Of a DNA stretch of 64,000 nucleotides, positions 55,547 through 64,000 are shown in pieces. This stretch comes from Gliomastix tumulicola (taxonomy: Eukaryota; Ascomycota; Sordariomycetes; Hypocreales; Bionectriaceae): assembly GCA_001599755.1 (NCBI GenBank), contig BCHX01000006.1, positions 3,025,336-3,089,335 of the forward strand, written 5' to 3'. The position numbers were made by a program, and so were the translations under genes. Within the stretch, counting starts at the first letter, position 1. Each line of letters begins with the position of its first letter. The notes beneath the pieces were generated by a model. That model ran no database searches and had not been told where the DNA came from. It worked only from the letters and a program-made list of their open reading frames with translations.

Positions 55547-57950
55547 TCATATTAAAACAATCGCTCGCCTAGTACCATACTGAAACACATTATCCATATC
55601 GTTACCATCCAACCGAAAGCAGCCTACTCTCTCATAGACATCTTCGCGGGATAGATTCTGTACGCTTACACGCTTTAGTACAAGCCCATGACACGCCGTA
55701 AATCGGGCGCTGTGCTCACAAAGGAGGCACAAGATAAACTCAGGATTATGCGTCCCCAAGTCTAGTTCGACATCGGGGAAGTAATGGCCTGAAGCACTCC
55801 CTCTGGAGCATCGGAAAGAATAATTCCGGTCCAGAGAGACGCTGACCGTCCAGACCTCTGATAGCTCGAGATAGAAACAGTCGTATCGCCCCGATGGCGG
55901 AGACGGCACTTCCTGAGCGCCAAGCAGTGCCCCGTGACCGGTGACGACACCTTCTTCGCCAATGCTAGACCACTCTAGCAGATCATCAACTTGAAAGTCC
56001 CCCTGAGCGCGAACCAAGGACCGACCACGGGAAAAGACGTGATCAACCGGGTTGTCGATGGACGCCCAGGACCAAGTAGGAGCCCTGTATTCAACCGGCC
56101 GCCTCCCCGGCTTGCCCAGCGCAGCCCAGAGAAGGTTGTATAGGATGTTCTCCTCCCACAGGCCGGCAACGTACGTCAGTTCCGACATCTGCGACATCTT
56201 GACAGCCACGCCCGAGAATGCGACTAGTCTATCCGTGCGTCTCGTCAGCGCTCTGGACGTGTAGGCGGCTACCATCCCGTACCATCGCCTGTTGAACTCC
56301 AACCGCAAGCGGACGACGGAGTCTTTGAGTGCTTGGGTACTGCCGCCATCGTCGCTTCCGTCATTCCGGCCGCTCATCATGCCCTGGCCGGCAGACAAGA
56401 GGTCGTCGACGTCTCGTTGACGACGGTATGTAGTTTGGCGGGCTAGCTGTGGCCGTGCTTCATCGAGGTCGGACGTGTAGAGCATATCGCATTCGAAGAT
56501 CACGGCGTCCTCGGCAAAGTGAACGATCCGAGTTGACAGAGAGCGTTCCTGAAAAGCCCAGCCGCGTTGGTTGAGGGGCGACTGCTCCACGTCCTCCTGG
56601 ATACGTCGCTCCGTGTCGGCACTGGAGAGGTCGATACACAGAGCAGATTCGTCGTCGCCATCGCTTGTGCTCTGGCTGCGGGTGAGATGGAGCGGAAGCC
56701 GGCCGAGCGGGTTGCGGCTTCTGAAACACCCGCCGAAGGGGGTACTCGATGCTGTGGACGCGATGGTGCACGTAGCGTTGGAGAAGATGACGTACATCTG
56801 CTGCGACTCTTTCAGCCAATCCTCGGGGGAGTCCTGGATGATACAGAGTGAGTCGATCCAGATGTAAGAGATCTTAAGCCGACGAGCAACGTGAATGGCG
56901 TCGCGGAAGTTACGCGGTAGAGTATCAATATCGATGTGCTGTGTAAACTCGTCGTAGTTTTGTTTGATCAACGTTGTGATTTGCGCCCCGCCCCAGCAAT
57001 GGCTGAGAGCGAGATATTGTACAAGTGGACTCTTGCCACTGGTCTGGATAAGGCGAAGAGCTCCAGGTTCGGTATCATTGCCAACGAAGATCAACCTTGT
57101 TGGGAGGCTAGAAGGTTCGCTGGCACCGCAAGCTGAATGATCTCTCTGGCAAGTGTCGATCCATCGCCGTATTTGTTTTATCGTAGCGTCTGAGCCTGTG
57201 GTGGCATCGGCGGTCCTGGACGCGGGGGTCCTTTCTAGAATGAGTGTCAGAGCAGCCATGTGACCTCCAATCCGAGACAAGTTCTTGCCTACCTTCGCGA
57301 ATAACGAGCTTCTTCCCAAGCAGCTGTCCTCTATGCTTGAGCTGGATGCAAGTGCTGGCACTTCCAATAGCAGACTTCGGCGTAGCTGCTTCTCTGTAAA
57401 TCGTCAACAGCATTCGCTTTTGTGGTGCTGCTCGTCTAGGTAGAAGCCCCGTCTCTTCATCTGTGACGACGCTTGAGAGGCTTTCATCCCCAGAAGCCTG
57501 TCTCTGAATCGACCTCTCCGATGTTGACTGCTGGCGGGTCGCGGAATCCATACCACACCAGAGTAGGGAACACAAGTGACAGCCAGTCGCAGCAGCGGCC
57601 GCCAGGCTATCCATCGAGTCGTGGAACCGCAGCTCTTCTTGCGTCCGGGATACCCCCAGTGGCGAGCCTCGCAACAGCCATGACGCGTTCAGTGTCTTCC
57701 GGCAGAGCGTGCAAAGTCTGTTGGTCTTCCATTCACCCCTGTCGAGAGCGAATTCAAATGGCTCAGCGTCAAACTCTGGCAGGCGGCTCTGTATCACAAA
57801 GCGCCGGGCAAGCCACCGGGCTGTCGAATCCTCGAACCGCAGGCAGATTCCTCCCGCCGCCAACACCCCTGAGATAATCGCGAAAATGAGGATCAGGAGG
57901 CCGATGAGCGCATACTCGCCGATCAAAAAGTCCAGACGCGGGCCCTCCAT
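55547..57950 (-). CDS. HET-domain protein with an N-terminal membrane anchor
   Basis: Two exons (57950-57293, 57234-55547) joined by a 58-bp intron give about 781 residues. The extended frame upstream starts only with TTG; the first ATG is at 57950. Residues about 12-36 (YALIGLLILIFAIISGVLAAGG) form one hydrophobic segment, a signal anchor. Then the CxxC (LCTLC) and GCHLC motifs of the pre-HET region, and a HET domain: YLALSHCWGG, SYIWIDSLCIIQDSPEDW, and NQRGWAFQERSLSTRIVHF. The C-terminal part carries the YRAPTWSWASID motif common after HET domains. A membrane-anchored HET is less usual; it may act at the plasma or ER membrane. Role inferred: heterokaryon incompatibility or self/non-self cell death. 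It is convergent with the ankyrin-HET gene, 13 bp apart, and divergent from a small membrane protein gene. Confidence 0.9.
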
Positions 57951-58291
57951 GTCACCTAGCCGAGCAGACGCGGATATGTTCCCAGCGCGAGACGCCAAAG
58001 ATGCAGGATTCTTCGTGTTGACGCAGAGAACAGGAGCTTCAGGTGTGCAATTGTGCTGTCAGCATGCACCGCCTCTCATGCAGGTCTGCGGCACAGCCTC
58101 GACCGCCCTACAAAGGGTCCATTTAGCGCATGAGTCCCAGCTGTCACCATCCACAATATTTATCTTTAGCACAGATGCGGCCATCGTGCCTCACGCTTGC
58201 CTTGATTCGCCCTGTGCATTTAAGAACGACCAGCCCCCCCTCCCAGCGTCAGATTATGCACCCTACGTATTGCCTCGCAACAAAACCAGCC
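57951..58291. promoter_or_regulatory. Bidirectional promoter of the HET and small membrane protein genes
   Basis: These 341 bp lie between divergent start codons, so both promoters must fit here. The open frames on both strands reach into it but lack good starts. Nothing else recognised. Confidence 0.45.
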
Positions 58292-59098
58292 ATGACCGAG
58301 ACGCAAAAGGAAGACCGAGAACCCTCGCCGGAGCAGCAGGCCAACTCCACACCCAATGGAACAGCGCACGTTAAGATTGCTGTGGCCATGGGCGCGGCTG
58401 CTCTAAGCATGACCTTCTGGGCCGTCATGTCCGCCAGAAGGGGCAACGGCAGCGCGTGCCCTGCTCAGACTCCTTCCAAGCAACTGAGCTATCCCCTCAT
58501 CACATCCTTCTGCAGCGCATTTGCGCTCCGCCTCTTCACCGTCTGGGCCGACGAGCAGACCAAACAGTACCACTCCGTGAGGCGCCGTCTCCTCACTCAG
58601 TCCACCGAACCCCTCCGGACGCCGCGCCAGTTCTGGCTCCTCCCTCACATCCAGACCCCCCTGCGTCGGGCCTCGGCCATCGTCGCCTACATCCTCCTTT
58701 TGGTGCTGCAGTTTGCAGCGGTGTACGTGTCCTTGAGGGGCGTGTGGGTGCTCAGCATCTGCGCCTTTCAGGATACGCTATACGGGGGCACCTGCGTCGA
58801 TGGACAGTTCCGGCTGAGTCCCCTCTGGCTGCGCTGGGCTCTGGGCGCGTGTGGCTTGCTGTGTATGGCCACCGCCTGGGCGTTCGGTATCGTCTGGAGT
58901 TTGCTGTGGCTGGCTGTGCAAGGGGCGTTTGCGGCCTGCCTCTGGGCGAATGAGATTCGATGGCCGCGCAGGGATCCGGACTCGGCGGACCAACAAGAGA
59001 AAAGGGCTGGCGATATTGGCGGTGATGCGGCAAAACCAGAATCAGAGGCTGCATCCCCCTCTAGTGACGCCTCTCCCGACCCTCCAAAGGACGGATGA
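58292..59098 (+). CDS. Hypothetical membrane protein, about four membrane segments
   Basis: A single exon of 268 residues from the ATG at 58292 (MTETQKEDREPSPEQQ); two further in-frame ATGs upstream (58175, 58256) are possible. Hydrophobic segments: about residues 30-50 (VKIAVAMGAAALSMTFWAVM), a weaker one near 65-85, about 128-155 (IVAYILLLVLQFAAVYVSLRG) and about 185-220 (WLRWALGACGLLCMATAWAF and after). The C-tail is acidic and Ser/Pro/Asp-rich. I do not recognise the family. It lies divergently beside the membrane-anchored HET gene with only 341 bp between, so they may be co-expressed. Confidence 0.7.
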   Translation: MTETQKEDREPSPEQQANSTPNGTAHVKIAVAMGAAALSMTFWAVMSARRGNGSACPAQTPSKQLSYPLITSFCSAFALRLFTVWADEQTKQYHSVRRRLLTQSTEPLRTPRQFWLLPHIQTPLRRASAIVAYILLLVLQFAAVYVSLRGVWVLSICAFQDTLYGGTCVDGQFRLSPLWLRWALGACGLLCMATAWAFGIVWSLLWLAVQGAFAACLWANEIRWPRRDPDSADQQEKRAGDIGGDAAKPESEAASPSSDASPDPPKDG

Positions 59099-60147
59099 TC
59101 AAGCTACTGAGGCATAGCAGACACTGCCCACTGCAAGATCTCTTCACATTCGAGAGTTGGCTTGACTCAGATGTGTTGTTGACTAGAGCAAAGTACCGGG
59201 CATCGGTAGCTGGCAGCGGAAATGGACCAAGCTGAGGAGGCCAGGATAAGGCAGTAGAGGAGAGGCGTGAGGCGACAGGTTGCATCGGTCTGGAGGATCA
59301 AGGAGAAGCGTTGCCGATGGGAGGATTGGTCAAGAGCATGCAACTTCCAGGTGCCCGCTAAGCAGACATGGATCATCACTTCAGGCCTTAAGCGTATGAT
59401 GTCAGGGGTTGGGATGATGCGGGGTGTTGGCACCTCCGATGAGCCATCCCATGCCCTGAAAGCGTCTTGAGGGCGTCCGTGAGCTGTGGTTTAGGCACCC
59501 GAGCTGAGCCCAGTGGCCAGTCAAATTGCTCATGTATATACTCTACAGTCTAGATATAGACAGCTCATGAAGCTCAACACCTTTCGACATGCATTTTCTC
59601 AGGCATCTTCTGCCAGTGACTGTCCCTCATCGCTGCCGACGCTCCGCCCTGCTGACTTTGAGCCGATTCACCCGACCAGCCGCTCATTCGAGGTACCATG
59701 GCATCCCAACGACGTGAAAGCGCCCTCCAACTTGCCGTTCCGCCCATTTCTAGCCAATGATTCGTGCCGTCTGACACAATCGTCCGTAGACGGTATCGTT
59801 TCTGATATCATTAATGCATCAGGGAGTCTTGGCATTTCCTATTGGAGTATCTTCAGCTTTGATGGGTACGCCAATCATGCATCTCCTCACGGGTAAATAC
59901 CAGCTGCCCATGTAGGGGCAGTCCGGAACAAGTAAAGCACGGAGTCTTCGAGCAGCTGAAAGCTGAATCTAGGCCCAGCAATACGCCCATCTTATGTGTG
60001 CAGCACCTGGTCATCACAAAACCTTTGTCGAGGTTTCGTCTATAAAAGCCATGGCCCATTTCTTTACTGGACTTTATTTCACGCTCGGCAAGTTTTTAAC
60101 AGAACGCCATTCCTGCCTTACCCAACTACCAAATTCATCCCATCACT
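59099..60147. other. Intergenic region
   Basis: About 1.05 kb without a supported gene. A 127-codon frame at 59513-59896 starts with GTG, has no domain and no good start, and is not called. TATAAAAG at 60041-60048 lies 100 bp before the small secreted protein gene. Confidence 0.45.
60041..60048 (+). promoter_or_regulatory. TATA box of the small secreted protein gene
   Basis: TATAAAAG about 107 bp upstream of the ATG at 60148. A strong match to the consensus at a suitable distance. Confidence 0.5.
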
Positions 60148-60498
60148 ATGCAGCTCAAAACCATCTTTGTCTTTGCTGCTACAGCCGCAGCTGTGGCTGT
60201 TGGTCCGTCTTCCACCCCTTAAGATTCGGTGCTTTTCAGCGCTATAGTCTATCTAACATTGCTATCATCAGACCAAAGTTTCCTGGCCGGCCTGTCTCGA
60301 GAACAGCCCAAGGAGCCGGTCCTTTACGGATGCTACTGGGATGGCACAGCTCCTGCCTGCGCGGGATCGTGCCAGGGGCCAAGGTGGGAGGAGAGGGGCC
60401 GGTCTTCATGCGGTGATGGATCATGCTGCTGGACTGGCAGTAAGGCTTTGTGCTGTGAAAGGTCCGGCTGGCTGGTAGAGAAGGCTCCCGAGCTCTGA
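60148..60498 (+). CDS. Small secreted cysteine-rich protein (8 Cys)
   Basis: Two exons (60148-60202, 60272-60498) give about 93 residues. Exon 1 encodes a signal peptide (MQLKTIFVFAATAAAVAV). Without the intron the frame would stop within a few codons. The donor is GTCCGT, slightly unusual, but the branch site (CTAAC) and acceptor (CATCAG) are good. The mature part has eight cysteines: GC, AC, SC, SC, CC and CC, in the core YGCYWDGTAPACAGSC ... SSCGDGSCCWTGSKALCC, written here in pieces. That arrangement suggests four disulfides and recurs, from memory, in small fungal secreted proteins. Candidate effector or antimicrobial-type protein; no activity can be assigned. A TATAAAAG box lies about 107 bp upstream. 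Confidence 0.75.
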
Positions 60499-61035
60499 GC
60501 CTCACTAGGAACCCGTAATCGATGGGACACCTATTGAAGGCTTGCTTCGGACTGTTCCAGTGTGCTTCGATAGCGCTAAGTGAAGACGTAATCGAGGTTG
60601 CGAAGTCAGACATTTCGTATCAAACTGCCGCAGCCTGTCTTAGATTCGGGAATATTCCTCGTGGGAATCTCCGACTTGCTTTGCCGATGCCATCGTGAGG
60701 TTAGTCCCATTTGTTATGCAGGAGGAAAGTAGCGATCTAGGCTAAAGGTACATCGATGCACAAATAGTTAGCTGCTGGCTGTACCGTTACACTGAGGTAA
60801 TTGCGTGGCTTGCTGATTATTCCGGTCCAGGGAAGCTGGCTCCCTTCGCCCGTTTTCAACGAGGCATAAATAGAGGCGTTGCCTCCCTCGGTCTTGGTCA
60901 CGAAATATCTATACCACGTATGACCACAGACAGCATCACCTCAATCATTGGCTTTATGCACCCAATTCCTACCCTGCGTCTCATGGCTCACGGCCATCAC
61001 CTGATCCCCCCTTCTCAGACAGCGACGCGTCTACC
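60499..61035. other. Intergenic region and possible 5' part of the protease pseudogene
   Basis: About 540 bp. The frame of the decayed protease gene stays open upstream of its first ATG to about 60919, so the ancestral gene may have started earlier. Nothing else recognised. Confidence 0.4.
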
Positions 61036-61898
61036 ATGGTTACGATTCCCGACGTTGGCGCGCTGGAGACAGTCATGTCGCTCAACTCTGTCAGCCCGTA
61101 GGAAATCGTGCCCTTGACCTCGAGAGTCTAGCATCCTGCTGACCAGCATAATTACATCAGCACCGTCGCTGTGGCCTGGGATCTCGTCAAGCCCAGCAAC
61201 AAGGAGACGGCTAAAGCCACCCGCACGTGTGAATGGTCCAGTGCTGAGTCTCTCGGCTCTGAGGGCGACCACCGCGCTCCGGTGACCAAGAGCGAGATTA
61301 TGCCTGGTGGCGAACACCGGAACATTTGTAAGCTCTTCATGAGCCACCAGACTATCCCCGACACCGAGTCCATCGGCGCAGGCTGGCTCATCGCCCCCAA
61401 CGTCGTTGAAACAGCCGGTCACAGCCTCTTCGACTGCGAGGACAAGGGCGGCTGCCTCAAGTCCACACGGGTCTATTTTGGCTATCACGGCCCCGACTCA
61501 GTCAAGGAGGCGACGTGCAAGTCACGCTAGGGCATCTCTGCCGCGCTCCGGGCTGGCTATATGCAGGCATCGCTATCGCAGGCGCACCGCCAGCAGGATG
61601 TTAGCTTCATCTTCCTTGACAGACCCGTCACCGACATTCCGCCGGCGCAGTTCCTCTACACACCCAGAAACGAGGGCCTTCGCCTTGACGTCGTCGGTTA
61701 CCCCTCGAACAAGGTTAAAGGGCCGAAGACAACGAGATCAGCGTCCGCCCGGTTGCGAATCGTCTCGAGAAGATTGCTGACGCCCTTCCCGACTGGTCTA
61801 AGCCCACGGTCGCGTCGGCTCCTTCACGCACGAGCGAGGAGAGTATTAATGATGAATACAAGCACCGGAGACGATCGCAACGAGGCGTCCAGCTTTAG
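61036..61898 (+). pseudogene. Decayed V8-like (trypsin-fold) serine protease gene
   Basis: One frame reads a protease-like protein interrupted by three in-frame TAG codons (61099-61101, 61129-61131, 61528-61530), then by a frameshift near 61720, after which another frame runs 58 codons to a stop at 61896-61898. Recognisable parts: GAGWLIAPNVVETAGHS (catalytic-His region), RQQDVSFIFLDRPV (catalytic-Asp region) and RLDVVGYPSNK, which match the V8/glutamyl-endopeptidase-like family. The GGQSGSP catalytic-Ser region is not found. All three stops are TAG, as would arise from CAG by C-to-T change at CpA, the context preferred by repeat-induced point mutation. Introns cannot easily remove all three stops. 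It ends 11 bp from the stop of the convergent membrane protein gene. Confidence 0.7.
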
Positions 61899-61909
61899 TA
61901 CGTTGCTTG

Positions 61910-64000
61910 TTATGTCAATGACTCCTCAAGTTGGCTTTCCGCCTCCGAAGCCGTTCCCCTTGCCATTTGCAATTGCTCTATCAAAGTCCACAAAGCGACC
62001 CAGAATGGGCATGTTAGGAGCAAGGCTAGAAGAGCGATGAATGGCGCGATATAGATGGCGGTGTCAATACTCCATGGACTTCCACCATCAAAGAAGCCCA
62101 GCCCGCCAAAGCCCCATAACACCACAGTGCAGAGAGCTAGAATCAAGACGAAGAGCACACATCTAGCCAACCTTTGATAAGCGTGTCCAAAATCCCGTAT
62201 TCTTAACTCAACCAGCTGAACGATGACCTGATACGTGACGGTGATGCAGGTAAAGGTAGCTACCGCACCGAAGAAGTACTGCATGAGATTCATAGGCTCA
62301 CTCTTGGGCGTTGTTGCTGCCATTATAACAATCGGGATGGCACCACCTAGCCAAGTGAGGAAGCTGCTCACGATCCTAACCAAGCGAATCCGTCCAGTTG
62401 AAAGCGTGTTCTGGCGTCTGACTGCAGACTGTCTTATCTCGCAATCTGCCACAAACCACGCCAGAAAGATCATATAGGTGGTGAAGAGCATGGCCATTGT
62501 TATAAGGCCATATCTGATGGGTGAGTCAATTGAATCTTGCCACATACCGGTGGTAGTCGAGATACCTTCGTCCGCAACGGCGCCGGCATTCAGTAGCTGC
62601 CCGACCATTTGAGTAATTGAGATCGTCAATAGTCCCAGATATATGATGCCCAGAACGGCCATTTGCCGATGCTTCTGGAGGCCCAATTTCGGCAGCCACA
62701 AGGCATACAGAAGCCAAGTGCCTTGAACAATCGAGTGGAACACCAAGAATGAGAATGCAAGGTGCCCGAAAGCGTCGGAAATCCCGATCGAGTCCAGCGT
62801 CAGGACATATATGACGAGATGTAGATATGGTATAACGGCAAGAACCGCTCCACTTTGAAGACTCCCTTTGGAGTGATAGCCCGTGTCGACCTCTTCCTGC
62901 TGACCTTCTTGTTCTTGTTCAAGGCTAAGAGTTATGGAAGTATGATCCGAAGGGACGCTTCGGGCTTGACCGCATGCTGTCTGGTGCTGAGGCCGGACCC
63001 AGACGTGCTCGACTACGGCTCCGAGAGGTGCAGCCAAGAGCACGACAGGGAAGATTTGACCAAATGTCCACTCGTTTTCTTCGCTGGGGCTATGGGCTAC
63101 CCTTAGTGCGAGGAGCCTCTTGGTAGCCCATGTAAACGAGACTACAGCCCACACAACCTGGCTTCGTATTAGCTTTTGGGTCAAGTATACCTAGGTTCAT
63201 GGACATGAACATGAAATACCTCTGCTAGGAAGGACGTGCACAGGTCCAGATGCAAGTGTATGATCTGTAGCGCAGCAATATGAAGCGGATCCAAGATCAA
63301 AGCTTTCAGCCGTTTCTTGATCGCGCAATGTTGTCGGGGATCCCAACTTTTCCTTCCTCCAGTACCCCCGTCCTGAATCCGAGCCGCCTTCGTCCCCAGC
63401 ACGATACTGAACCGCCGGGATCCATTGTCAAAGCCTTTGAAGAGCTTGAGAACGCGAAGCAAAGGTCCGGGAATGATGAACAGCAATAACTTCGCCTTGG
63501 CATCCACTGTACCATTAGAGAACCGGATCCAGGCATGTACTGTGGTAGAACCCGCGGAAGGACACTTTGCATAAGCTGCGGCCGTCTTCGCGTCGCCCCA
63601 TACAAAGTCTGAAGTAATAATGATCGCGACTGTCAGCATGATGAATACTGTCAACATTCCCCCAAGGCGCCACCAAAGCTGCCGTTGATGGTTCTGAAGG
63701 TAGTTTCGCAAGATTGATAGCAGTGCTGTATGGGTGGTTGTAGCTAGCCACGCCATATAAATAATGAGAAGCCAGTGATAAGACTGGAGATCGCACGTGT
63801 ATGCCTTGAACGCACTGATCATGAGGGCTATACCGGTGAAGATGGAGATGTCCGAAAAGACCTTTGCTATCTATGATATGTTAGCACGCGATGCATATTC
63901 TCGGCGTCAAACGATTGCTAGCTGTACCTTGTTTAGAGCATTCTGGGGAAGCAACATGGGCAGGTAAAGCGTGACAGGAAAACGCTTAGTAGTCCTGGCA
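61910..64000 (-). CDS. Polytopic membrane protein, 5' end beyond the window
   Basis: Three exons are visible (64000-63928, 63870-63220, 63157-61910), joined by introns of 57 and 62 bp; the start is beyond the right edge. At least 650 residues are encoded. The first visible exon ends LLPQNALNK and continues IAKVFSDISIFTGIALMISAFKAYTC, then WLLIIYMAWLATTTHTALLSIL; this layout (an LP-x-N-x-LNK lead, an early YTC, and a following loop with His-Thr-A-L) recurs, from memory, in a fungal family of seven-plus-span proteins of unknown function. More segments follow (AVIPYLHLVIYVLTLD, LITMAMLFTTYMIFLAWFVAD, FLTWLGGAIPIVIMAATTP, ARCVLFVLILALCTVVLWGFG). No enzyme motif is seen. The 3' end faces the protease pseudogene, 11 bp apart. 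Confidence 0.75.

Noticed and set aside
57951..57998. Extended start of the HET protein at 57998
   Set aside because: That codon is TTG; the first in-frame ATG is at 57950 and directly precedes the membrane segment.
59513..59896. 127-codon plus-strand frame
   Set aside because: Begins at GTG, has no domain, and lies in an otherwise non-coding interval; no splice partners found.

Overview
The window is nuclear DNA of a filamentous ascomycete (Pezizomycotina, most likely a sordariomycete; the class is inference). Genes lie on both strands at about one per 2.7 kb and most carry short GT..AG introns of 52-180 bp. The families are typical of moulds: Zn2Cys6 regulators, HET-domain proteins, a nucleoside-phosphorylase/NACHT/ankyrin NLR, a psi-producing oxygenase, DUF3176, and MFS transporters. 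I modelled 23 protein-coding genes (one cut by the right edge) and one decayed gene. No tRNA, rRNA, CRISPR array or intact transposon was recognised. Exon joins were worked out by hand from splice sites, reading phase and protein continuity.

Layout. 1-13 kb: a Doa10/Ssm4-type ER ubiquitin ligase (minus) and a long Ala/Ser-rich, probably membrane-anchored protein (plus). 14-18 kb: an amino-acid permease whose 3' end overlaps by 12 bp a convergent secreted Trp-rich protein, then a 109-aa Cys protein. 18.7-26 kb: a fatty-acid dioxygenase of the Ppo family that lacks the P450 cysteine motif, an SRPK-like kinase with a shortened helix-C region, and a class II aldolase/adducin-fold protein. 26-34 kb: two divergently transcribed Zn2Cys6 regulators and a Dal5-like anion:cation symporter. 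34-39 kb: a PNP-NACHT-ankyrin NLR facing a stand-alone PNP-domain protein. 39-42 kb: a DUF3176 membrane protein. 42-52 kb: a probable rhamnoside-use cluster (sugar transporter, cytosolic GH78 alpha-L-rhamnosidase, second sugar transporter sharing a bidirectional promoter with it, Zn2Cys6 regulator). 52.5-58 kb: an ankyrin-HET fusion and a membrane-anchored HET protein, tail to tail with 13 bp between stops. 58-64 kb: small membrane protein, an 8-cysteine secreted protein, a V8-like protease pseudogene with three in-frame TAG codons, and the 3' part of a polytopic membrane protein.

How the genes may work together. The GH78 enzyme has no signal peptide and is flanked by two MFS sugar transporters and a regulator, which suggests import of rhamnosides followed by intracellular cleavage. 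The NLR/PNP pair and the HET pair look like non-self-recognition or regulated-cell-death modules. The strongest candidate for an undescribed system is the convergent NLR + free PNP pair at 34.4-39.1 kb, because the free protein has the same fold as the NLR's own N-terminal domain.
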